DNA of 45,032 nt from a virus. Location: positions 1-45,032 of the IMG/VR virus record IMGVR_UViG_3300042320_000567. The stretch is one strand, 5' to 3'. The first letter of the stretch is position 1. Each line of letters starts with the position of its first letter. The position numbers and the translations under genes were made by a program. Positions 1 through 5,726 of the stretch are shown in pieces. Under the pieces are notes generated by a model. The model had not been told where the DNA came from. It made no database searches and was given only the letters and a program-made list of their open reading frames with translations.

Positions 1-50
1 GCTGCGGTTTCGGCCTCGCGGGCGAGGGCGTTGCGGGTGATGTCGTCCAT
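1..50 (-). CDS. 5' end of the small coiled-coil gene at 44776-44973, repeated
   Basis: These 50 bases are the second copy of the first codons of the leftward gene that lies complete at 44776-44973. Its ATG is on the minus strand at 50-48. It is the same gene seen twice because the window ends overlap, not a truncated paralogue. Confidence 0.9.
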   Translation of the reverse strand, partial: MDDITRNALAREAETA

Positions 51-109
51 GGGATCTCCGGTTGGTGGGTGAGCCCCCGGCGGGACTCATGGGTGCCGGG
101 TGAAGGCCA
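1..109. repeat. Terminal direct repeat, left copy
   Basis: The first 109 bases are identical to bases 44924-45032. This is what an assembler leaves when it closes a circular or circularly permuted molecule, and it makes the unique genome 44,923 bp. A true short terminal repeat of the packaged DNA is also possible; the sequence alone does not separate the two. Confidence 0.95.
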
Positions 110-280
110 CCACCGGAGCGGGACGACGCCCGCGAGTATTCAGTTTTCAAGGATCAATGTTGTGCCGGGCCAACCGGCGGTGCAGGCTTACTTAGGCCGT
201 GTTGGGCTCGTGGTAACGCGTCGTGTACCCGGTTCCGCGGAGGTTCGGTTTTGCGAGGGATCCTCTCCCCTCGTGATGCC
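51..280 (-). promoter_or_regulatory. Long untranslated leader upstream of the 65-codon gene
   Basis: About 230 bases between the promoter candidate at 281-308 and the start of the leftward gene across the window end. No convincing gene was seen. On the minus strand it carries a 6-bp hairpin (CGAGGG/CCCTCG, about 255-273) soon after the expected transcript start, followed by GC-rich segments able to pair. A GGAG ribosome binding site sits 8 bases before the ATG at 50. It could be a structured 5' leader or contain a small RNA; neither is shown. Confidence 0.4.
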
Positions 281-308
281 ACTGTACACCATGCGCCGCC
301 GTGGTCAG
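281..308 (-). promoter_or_regulatory. Leftward sigma70-type promoter candidate P1
   Basis: On the minus strand there is a CTGACC (-35-like, 308-303), a 16-base spacer and TACAGT (-10-like, 286-281). The spacer and the start of the -10 share 16 identical bases (285-300) with a second site at 44409-44424 that has TTGAGC/TAGGAT at the same spacing. The match between two otherwise unrelated intergenic places supports a shared promoter. It would drive the gene that crosses the window ends. Confidence 0.5.
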
Positions 309-661
309 CCCTGTGCAACATCTCTTAACAATGCCTCTGCATCGCTGACCGAGCGCGCCACACCAGCAATGCCGCCAGCCGCCTGGACTGCATCCAGCCA
401 CTGCTGCTGCTCAGGGCGCAGTCTGCCGGTAGCGGTCTTGACCTCTATAGAGGTGAACACGGCCACCTGCTGACCGACCATCTCTGGCGTGATGGTGACC
501 GTGCGCCAGCCGATCAGGTCAGCGCTGCCCTTGCATAGGCCGAACTGCACTGGGCGACCGTTGGCGTCCTTGAGCGTGCCGGTGTTGTTGCGGAACAGGC
601 GCGTGTCACCGTTGCTGCAGGCAATGCGGATGTGCTGCTGGATGGATTGTTCAGAAAGCAC
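305..661 (-). CDS. VRR-NUC domain nuclease
   Basis: A 118-residue protein that is almost only a VRR-NUC (PD-(D/E)xK) domain, the stand-alone phage type related to Holliday-junction-resolving nucleases. Visible motifs are GSAD (residues 45-48), EVK (73-75) as the catalytic E-x-K, and a following helix with QQQWLDAVQAAGG. The opening SEQSIQQHI is the usual start of the family. I chose GTG at 661 because it puts this sequence at the N-terminus and overlaps the upstream stop by only 11 bases; an in-frame ATG at 745 would add 28 residues unlike the family. It is likely a structure-specific endonuclease in replication or recombination, next to the helicase gene. The promoter candidate P1 overlaps its end. 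Confidence 0.8.
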   Translation of the reverse strand: MLSEQSIQQHIRIACSNGDTRLFRNNTGTLKDANGRPVQFGLCKGSADLIGWRTVTITPEMVGQQVAVFTSIEVKTATGRLRPEQQQWLDAVQAAGGIAGVARSVSDAEALLRDVAQG

Positions 662-1139
662 TGCTATTTGATGGCGAAAAATAAAAGGCAAAAACACGCT
701 TATGAGCATTTGCAAGTGTTTTATTTTCCATTTCAACCCACTCAACTATATCGCTGGCGTAATTGCAAATATCATTTGCGTTTATAACTGCCCATTCAAA
801 TGGCAGCAAAACCCATTTTGATTTGCCGCGCTCATCAACATGCGTCAATCGAGGCCGAAAGCGTTGACCGTCCCACCTGGGGCCCATGCTCCATTCTTGG
901 TCGCATCCATAAAAAGTAGATTCTCTAAGCAATCGTTCCCATGGGCTGCCATCATAATTTAAGCCATGAAAATTAATTGATTTATAAAATGAACATGCCG
1001 CGTAATCTGTCGCGGATTGCGCATTGCCTGGCAGCTCATCCGCGCCATCTATATCTTGCGCTTCGCACCAAGCCTCAACAACTGCGGCAATAGCATCAGG
1101 CAGCATCATGCCTTCAAGATCAATGCAAAACTTGCTCAC
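651..1139 (-). CDS. Hypothetical protein, tryptophan- and tyrosine-rich
   Basis: A 162-residue protein of unknown function. The GTG start at 1139 overlaps the helicase stop by four bases (GTGA) and has GGAG nine bases upstream; an upstream ATG at 1196 would lie deep in the helicase gene. It is soluble and acidic in its N-terminal third, with an aromatic central part (FHGLNYDGSPWERLL). Local composition is more AT-rich than the neighbours, mostly at 660-1000, which suggests a recent arrival. No motif was recognised. Position between the helicase and the VRR-NUC nuclease suggests a nucleic-acid-related accessory role, by context only. Confidence 0.65.
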   Translation of the reverse strand: MSKFCIDLEGMMLPDAIAAVVEAWCEAQDIDGADELPGNAQSATDYAACSFYKSINFHGLNYDGSPWERLLRESTFYGCDQEWSMGPRWDGQRFRPRLTHVDERGKSKWVLLPFEWAVINANDICNYASDIVEWVEMENKTLANAHKRVFAFYFSPSNSSAF

Positions 1140-2497
1140 TTGACTTTGCTCCACTGTCCTTTGGTTTGGCGTGCGGCTAAGACGTGCTTTGCCCATGCGA
1201 CTGGATTTTTGTATCCCCGCTGCTGACCTAGTGCGATCAACTGCTGCAGCGTTTGAGCGCCGCTTTGCTCACGCCGCTTGGCGCGCATGGCTAGCTCCAC
1301 CAGCTCCCCATCCACCTGCTGCAGCTCGCGTGCCTCGGCAGCGAACATATGCCCACACTCACCGCATTGCTTGGCCTGGCTGGCCATGGCGGCAAAGCAA
1401 CTGGGGCACACCTTGACGCTGGGTGCTTTCTCCCGATCCCGCTTGCGCTCGCCGTCCAAGCTCCACTCGCGCGGCTCTAGGTGATGGCCAAGCCGGAGCG
1501 TATTGCCGACGTGATCCAGCACCACTGCTGCAGCCTTGCCGGGCGATGGCCTAAGGCACCGGCCGATCATCTGCAGGTGCAGGCTGGTGGATGCAGTGGG
1601 TCTGAGCAGGATGCAGCCGCCGACTGATGGAACATCGACGCCCTCGCCGATCAGTGCGCAGCTGGTGAGCACCTTGATCCGGCCAGTGCCTAGCGCCTGC
1701 AGCAGGTCACGCCGCTGCTCGCTAGTCATGCTGCCGTCAATACTGGCCGCGGCGATGCCTGCTGATTGGAAGAGTGCTGCCACTGCTTCCGCGTGCGCCA
1801 CAGAGCAGCAGAACGCGATTGCAGTCTGGCCCGATAGGTGCTTGCGGTAGTGGCCTAGGCAGTCGCCCATGATCGTGCCGACACGGTGCTCCGCCTCACG
1901 GGCGTCAAAGTCACCCATCCGCTTGCGCAGGCCGGTGGTGTCAAAACCCGGTGGCGCTAGCACCTTGGCCGCGGCGAGGTAGCCGTTGTCGGTTAGCCAG
2001 GCAGCGCTGGGACCTTCCACCATGACCTGATAGTGCTCGCCAAGGCCGCGGCCGTCGAGCCTGATCGGGGTTGCGGTGACGCCCAGCAGATGCGATTGGT
2101 GGAAATGCTCCAGCGTTTTGGCCCAGGTGCCGGCATTGCTGTGGTGGGCCTCGTCGATGATCACCAGCTGAAAGAAATCAGGCGGCAGTTTGTGCAGCCT
2201 GCGGGCAAGCGTCTGGACGCTGGCAACCTGCACTGCTGCGGATAGATCCATGCCGCGGTTGGCGGCGATCACGCCATGCGGCATCGGCAGTGAACGGCAG
2301 GCTTGATCCAGCAGCTCCTGCCGGTGAACGGCGATCAACACGCGGTTGCCCTTGCGAGCAGCGGATTGGGCGATGTGGCTGAAAATCACCGTCTTGCCGC
2401 CGCCGGTCGGCAGCACTGCCAGCACCTTGCGGTGGCCTAGCTGGTATTGCAGGCGGATGGCGGTGATCAGCTGTTGCTGGTAGGGGCGGAGGTTCAT
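1136..2497 (-). CDS. Superfamily II DEAD/DEAH-box helicase
   Basis: A 453-residue DNA helicase of the SSL2/type III restriction helicase class (COG1061-like). Motif I PTGGGKT is at residues 30-36, motif II DEAH at 115-118, motif III TAT near 141, and motif VI QMIGRCLRPS in the second RecA fold. A C-terminal zinc-binding stretch has CPSC and CGECGH. The ATG at 2497 follows GGAG by eight bases and overlaps the upstream stop as ATGA; an upstream in-frame start would add 53 residues unlike the family. It probably unwinds or branch-migrates phage DNA in replication or recombination, acting with the VRR-NUC nuclease downstream in the same unit. Confidence 0.9.
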   Translation of the reverse strand: MNLRPYQQQLITAIRLQYQLGHRKVLAVLPTGGGKTVIFSHIAQSAARKGNRVLIAVHRQELLDQACRSLPMPHGVIAANRGMDLSAAVQVASVQTLARRLHKLPPDFFQLVIIDEAHHSNAGTWAKTLEHFHQSHLLGVTATPIRLDGRGLGEHYQVMVEGPSAAWLTDNGYLAAAKVLAPPGFDTTGLRKRMGDFDAREAEHRVGTIMGDCLGHYRKHLSGQTAIAFCCSVAHAEAVAALFQSAGIAAASIDGSMTSEQRRDLLQALGTGRIKVLTSCALIGEGVDVPSVGGCILLRPTASTSLHLQMIGRCLRPSPGKAAAVVLDHVGNTLRLGHHLEPREWSLDGERKRDREKAPSVKVCPSCFAAMASQAKQCGECGHMFAAEARELQQVDGELVELAMRAKRREQSGAQTLQQLIALGQQRGYKNPVAWAKHVLAARQTKGQWSKVK

Positions 2498-2742
2498 AGA
2501 GGCAGCTCCAATTGCGTGCCATCTGCAGGTGTTCCGTGCATGGCAATTTGGGCCATAGTCACGGCACGGCGTTGCCGCTCGTATGCAGGCCGCGCATAGC
2601 CCAGCTGGTAAAGGTGCAGATCGTTCTGCAGCAAGGCAATGGCGACAGCTCGCCATGACGGCGCGCGGCCTGACGCAGCTACTTTGGCCGGCACCTCATC
2701 TGGAATCTCGTGCGAATAACAACGGGCTTTCCACGTGCGCAC
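2494..2742 (-). CDS. Small stand-alone protein resembling the DUF3440 C-terminal region of PAPS-reductase-like proteins
   Basis: About 82 residues with the signature RTWKARCYSHEIPDEVP, then RAPSWRAVAIALLQNDLHL. The second part recalls the tail of IbrA/DUF3440 proteins, and a similar NSMVTSWKRFAITMLKNDH occurs at the end of the PAPS-reductase-like gene upstream. Its presence as a separate protein suggests a partner or regulator of that enzyme. The start is uncertain: GTG at 2742 keeps the overlap with the upstream gene to 47 bases, while ATG at 2826 would give 110 residues and 131 bases of overlap. The end couples to the helicase start (ATGA). Confidence 0.65.
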   Translation of the reverse strand: MRTWKARCYSHEIPDEVPAKVAASGRAPSWRAVAIALLQNDLHLYQLGYARPAYERQRRAVTMAQIAMHGTPADGTQLELPL

Positions 2743-3121
2743 GTATTCCGAGACTCTGGCGGTAGCGCATCTCCCAGGCGCGAATGGCTCGATCCGCTTG
2801 TTGGTTTGCCAATGTCCGTTGCTCATCGGTCAAAAGTCCCCATGCTTGTCTAATGATGTCTTCAGGGCATCGAAGGGCCAGCGCGCAGGCTGCGTGCCCG
2901 ATCCATGCTTTGCGGTTGAGGTTGTAGTCAGTCAGTGCATTGATGCAGCTGTTGGGCCATTCCACGGTGACCCGTTGCATGTAGCGCCCGTAAAGGCGGT
3001 GATTGCCGGTGAAGATCTGTGCGCGATACAGAGCAATGCGTCGATTTGGCACATCGCCCCACATGTTGTAGCCGATCTCTTCCCAAGTATCAATGGGCAA
3101 CCAGATCCTTTTGAGCTTCAC
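2696..3121 (-). CDS. Conserved hypothetical protein of the IbrAB-like cluster
   Basis: A 141-residue protein. GTG at 3121 has AGAGG nine bases upstream and lies inside the end of the EctC-ParB gene (32-base overlap). It opens with KRIWLPIDTWEEIGYNMWGD and has a central VEWPNSCINALTDYNLNR and a C-terminal helix with TDEQRTLANQQADRAI. I recall proteins of this look beside phage IbrB-like genes but know no name or activity. It has many conserved-looking aromatic residues and no membrane segment. The tight overlaps on both sides suggest that it works with the PAPS-reductase-like and ParB-like proteins. Confidence 0.7.
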   Translation of the reverse strand: MKLKRIWLPIDTWEEIGYNMWGDVPNRRIALYRAQIFTGNHRLYGRYMQRVTVEWPNSCINALTDYNLNRKAWIGHAACALALRCPEDIIRQAWGLLTDEQRTLANQQADRAIRAWEMRYRQSLGIRAHVESPLLFARDSR

Positions 3122-4031
3122 GTTCGAGATCCTCTGTGATGTTGTCGATCTGCTCAACGTCCCATGCCTTGCTGAAATCCTTGCCAAGGAATAGCGAGGC
3201 TAGACCGGTCACCTGTTTCAGGCGCAACAGCTCATCAGGGCTCATGCCAATATGCTTGCAAATCCATGCATCGCCTTTGCCCATCTCGATCAATTCGGCA
3301 ACGATCACGCTCATCAGTTCGATGTTGTGTGAACCACGAGCGCGGTTGTGACGGATGGTTGACGCCATGCGGTCATGGAGCTCCTTGCGGAGTACAACCA
3401 CTGGCAAGCGGCCACCTTCGCGTTCACGGATGCGTTGGCTGTTTTTTAGCGTCAGGTATCGATGAAAACCGTCAACGACCACATAAAGGTCACGCTCGGC
3501 ATCATGCACGACAACGACAGGTTGCGTGTAACCATCTTCCCAGATGGATGTTTCGAGTAGCGCCATTTCAGGCGGCGCCACAGAGTTGGGGTTGTAATCG
3601 TTGGCGGTAACTTTCTCAATAGGAATACTGCGAACAGAATAGACCGGGGATCGCCAAGGGTAAGAGTCGTTCTCGTCATGGAGTTCATTGCCTTTAAGGG
3701 GTGGGTTGAATACGCAGATCAACGTGGTGGGCTCTAAGGCTTCAAACGTGTGAGCATCGTGCTTGTCAAGCACGTAGGTCACGTCAGGGCCAATCGCGAT
3801 GATTTCTTGCGTGGTTTCATTGATCAGCAGACCTTTGCCGCTGACGCAGTAGCACGTTTCAAGGTGGTGTTGATAGTGCCAGCGGTGCGGCTTGCCAGGG
3901 TGAATAACGGTTTTAGTCATGCTGTAGCCCATGCCGTCGGTTTCGACGACAAGCCGATGACTGGTGAAACCACCACGTGGGCATTGCACAACGCGGTCAT
4001 CAGGAAGTTGTGCGGCGTTCAGGATCTTCAT
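3090..4031 (-). CDS. Fusion of an ectoine-synthase-like (EctC) cupin and a ParB/IbrB-like domain
   Basis: A 313-residue two-domain protein. Residues 1-125 match EctC over its whole length, ending VFNPPLKGNELHDENDSYP as the family does. The literature iron ligands of EctC (Glu57, Tyr85, His93) correspond here to E58, Y86 and H94. The substrate-contact positions Thr40, Cys105, Phe107, Glu115 and His117 correspond to T41, C106, F108, E116 and H118, a constant offset of one. Residues about 130-240 are ParB-like with NPNSVAPPEM, DGYTQPVVVV and VVVDGFHRYL, and a helix-turn-helix-like end follows. ATG at 4031 overlaps the upstream stop (ATGA); no Shine-Dalgarno is seen, so coupling is likely. EctC closes N-gamma-acetyl-diaminobutyrate to ectoine; whether this domain does so, or senses or modifies something else, is unknown. 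No ectA or ectB is present. Confidence 0.85.
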   Translation of the reverse strand: MKILNAAQLPDDRVVQCPRGGFTSHRLVVETDGMGYSMTKTVIHPGKPHRWHYQHHLETCYCVSGKGLLINETTQEIIAIGPDVTYVLDKHDAHTFEALEPTTLICVFNPPLKGNELHDENDSYPWRSPVYSVRSIPIEKVTANDYNPNSVAPPEMALLETSIWEDGYTQPVVVVHDAERDLYVVVDGFHRYLTLKNSQRIREREGGRLPVVVLRKELHDRMASTIRHNRARGSHNIELMSVIVAELIEMGKGDAWICKHIGMSPDELLRLKQVTGLASLFLGKDFSKAWDVEQIDNITEDLEREAQKDLVAH

Positions 4032-5347
4032 TTGGCGGAACGGTTGAGGACTTGGCTGTACTTGCGTTGGATTGATCTCTGGCGGCGCTGCTGCTCTTGC
4101 GTTGGCGCCAGGCCCAAGTATTTGCAGGTGTGGTCGTTCTTGAGCATTGTGATAGCAAACCTCTTCCAAGATGTGACCATGCTGTTGTGGCATGGCAGAT
4201 CATCAAGGTGGTCAGGCGGCACCTTGATCACTACGCGGCGCAAATTGTTGCCGCCGTGGCGCGTGGTGCCATTGATGTAAAAGCGAATGCCAATACGGCC
4301 AAGAGCTTCAATAATGGCATCAGGAAGACCGCGCCCCACCCTGCCCCAGTAGCGGATTGACTGGATGAAGCGCTGCTTAAAATTTGCGCTTGACTGATCC
4401 GGCAAGGTGGCCAGCAGGAACTTCACAAAGGATTTCCAAGTGTGGCCTGCGGGCAGCTTAAAGGATTTGTAATCAAGCTGTTTGCCGTAGGTAGCCATGA
4501 AGTTAGCACCGCCAACTCTCGCGCAAAGCCTCGCCCAGACCTGCGGGTCGATTACCCGATACATAGCAAGACTGGATTTGGACTCTGACATAAACGGAGA
4601 AGCAACCCGCATCTTTTTGATAGGAATGCCAGCCATGTAAAACACGTCATAAAGGTTGTTGTAATCCCATCCAAATTTGGCGTTAGCGGTCCAGATGTCC
4701 TCTGTGCGCCAGTCATAGATCGGATAGCAGTTGTAGGTATGCGCCGTGTTTTTCTTGGTCCACATGCGGCCAAGCATGGTCTCTTTCTCTTGATTCAGGA
4801 TGGCCCGAAAACGGTTGAGCGATTCAACGGTGCGAATGCCGATCAAGTTTGCGCAAGGCTCGCCATGGCTGTACCACTCCGCAAACATGTCCCAGAAAGT
4901 GGCGTAATCCATGTTCTCGATGAACAGGTCGCCAAAGGGATGGTTTTGGAGATTGACGATGTAATCCTGCTGCGGCATGGGGCGAATCCAGCGGTGACGG
5001 TCGGCTTCGCCCCAGCACTGCCAGTCAATTTCGTAGGAGGAAACGGTGCAAGGCAGGGTGATGGGCAGGCAGCACCAATAGATGTCAAGGATGTCCCGGT
5101 TGGCTTGGAGGATGCGATGCATGAACTCCTCGCTATGGGTGTAATTGGCCTCGTTGTCCATAATCTGAACGCCAATTTTGATCGGCAGCTTGCGCTCTCG
5201 CACGTAGTCGCAAACAAGATTCAGAAGAACTCCGCTGTCCTTGCCACCAGAGAAGGAGACGTACACACGGGTAAAATGCTGAAAGATAAAGTCGAGCCGC
5301 TCAATAGCGGCGTCGTAAACATTTTGCTCTAAATAGGTTCTGCTCAT
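4028..5347 (-). CDS. PAPS-reductase-family ATP pyrophosphatase, IbrA/DUF3440-like
   Basis: A 439-residue protein with the PP-loop SFSGGKDSG at residues 31-39, which binds ATP in PAPS reductases, DndC and related enzymes that adenylate a substrate. The C-terminal third is DUF3440-like (SMVTSWKRFAITMLKNDH). This arrangement matches IbrA, the partner of ParB-like IbrB in Escherichia coli, and an IbrB-like domain is indeed encoded by the next gene. I infer activation of a substrate by ATP, perhaps sulfur or another group transfer to a nucleic acid or nucleotide; the true substrate is unknown. The ATG at 5347 overlaps the stop of the small gene upstream (ATGA). It is not expected to be a sulfate-assimilation enzyme, given its length and neighbours. 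Confidence 0.88.
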   Translation of the reverse strand: MSRTYLEQNVYDAAIERLDFIFQHFTRVYVSFSGGKDSGVLLNLVCDYVRERKLPIKIGVQIMDNEANYTHSEEFMHRILQANRDILDIYWCCLPITLPCTVSSYEIDWQCWGEADRHRWIRPMPQQDYIVNLQNHPFGDLFIENMDYATFWDMFAEWYSHGEPCANLIGIRTVESLNRFRAILNQEKETMLGRMWTKKNTAHTYNCYPIYDWRTEDIWTANAKFGWDYNNLYDVFYMAGIPIKKMRVASPFMSESKSSLAMYRVIDPQVWARLCARVGGANFMATYGKQLDYKSFKLPAGHTWKSFVKFLLATLPDQSSANFKQRFIQSIRYWGRVGRGLPDAIIEALGRIGIRFYINGTTRHGGNNLRRVVIKVPPDHLDDLPCHNSMVTSWKRFAITMLKNDHTCKYLGLAPTQEQQRRQRSIQRKYSQVLNRSAK

Positions 5348-5514
5348 GAGTTGGGTAGATACTCTTTTGTTACGTCTTGAATTTCAAGAAGATCGCAACC
5401 TTTGTATGATTTGGCAAAGCCAATCCGCAATTCCGCCTCAGTAGCGAATTGAGTGGTGTTAACCACGCATTTGCCCCAAGGGCGTTGGTAGGTGATTCGG
5501 TAAATAGGGTTCAC
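5344..5514 (-). CDS. Small hypothetical protein, first gene of the leftward cluster
   Basis: About 56 residues (NPIYRITYQRPWGKCVVNTT at the N-terminus, DLLEIQDVTKEYLPNS at the end), with no recognised family. It looks like a small beta-rich soluble protein. GTG at 5514 is preferred because the only longer option, TTG at 5544, lies inside the inverted repeat thought to be the divergent operator. No clear Shine-Dalgarno is seen for either. The stop overlaps the ATG of the PAPS-reductase-like gene by four bases, so the two are probably translated together. Confidence 0.6.
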   Translation of the reverse strand: MNPIYRITYQRPWGKCVVNTTQFATEAELRIGFAKSYKGCDLLEIQDVTKEYLPNS

Positions 5515-5530
5515 AAGCAGGCGCAGCCGT

Positions 5531-5597
5531 GGGGTGCCTTGCAACCTTAGCGACTTTGGCTAAGCTTGGCAAGCTTTCAGCCGAAGCCGTGCACCCC
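5531..5597. promoter_or_regulatory. Nested inverted repeat at the divergence point of the two transcription blocks
   Basis: The inner arms are CTTGCAACCTTAGC (5538-5551) and GCTAAGCTTGGCAAG (5559-5573), which pair with one mismatch and one extra base around a 7-base spacer. The outer arms GGGGTGC (5531-5537) and GCACCCC (5591-5597) pair perfectly. Weak -35/-10 pairs can be placed on both strands within it: TTGCAA, 16 bases, TAAGCT rightward; TTGCCA, 17 bases, TAAGGT leftward. It is a likely operator and divergent promoter, possibly bound by the ribbon-helix-helix protein encoded immediately to the right. The promoter assignment is weaker than the repeat itself. Confidence 0.6.
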
Positions 5598-5726
5598 ATC
5601 TCAGTTTTGTTCACGCCGCAACAGATGCAGTGGCTAGACCGGCAACGCGCTGCTGGCCTGTCCCGCAGCGCAGTAATCCGCCTTGTGGTTGAGGAAGCCA
5701 TGCGCCGCGCCAAGGAGTCCGAGTGA
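5589..5726 (+). CDS. Small ribbon-helix-helix (CopG-like) DNA-binding protein
   Basis: A 45-residue protein, the size of CopG, with a beta strand ISVLFTPQQ, then helix MQWLDRQRAAGL, a turn, and helix SRSAVIRLVVEEAMRRA. This is the ribbon-helix-helix pattern of dimeric repressors. I chose GTG at 5589; GTG at 5529 would add 20 residues encoded by the inverted repeat itself, which would be unusual. It is first in the rightward block beside the candidate operator, so it may repress its own and the divergent promoter. The stop overlaps the GTG of the primase gene (GTGA), preceded by AAGGAG. Confidence 0.7.
   Translation: MHPISVLFTPQQMQWLDRQRAAGLSRSAVIRLVVEEAMRRAKESE

Noticed and set aside
188-292. 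A 34-codon leftward frame in the long leader
   Set aside because: It starts inside the shared promoter block, has no ribosome binding site and reads as low-complexity Arg/Thr/Pro sequence.
3663-4031. EctC part as an independent gene followed by a separate ParB gene
   Set aside because: The reading frame is continuous with no stop, no internal start with a ribosome binding site near the domain border, and typical family sequence on both sides of the junction.
4028-5347. Sulfate-assimilation PAPS reductase (cysH) as auxiliary metabolism gene
   Set aside because: Length, the DUF3440-like tail and the ParB-like partner fit IbrA-like proteins, not CysH.
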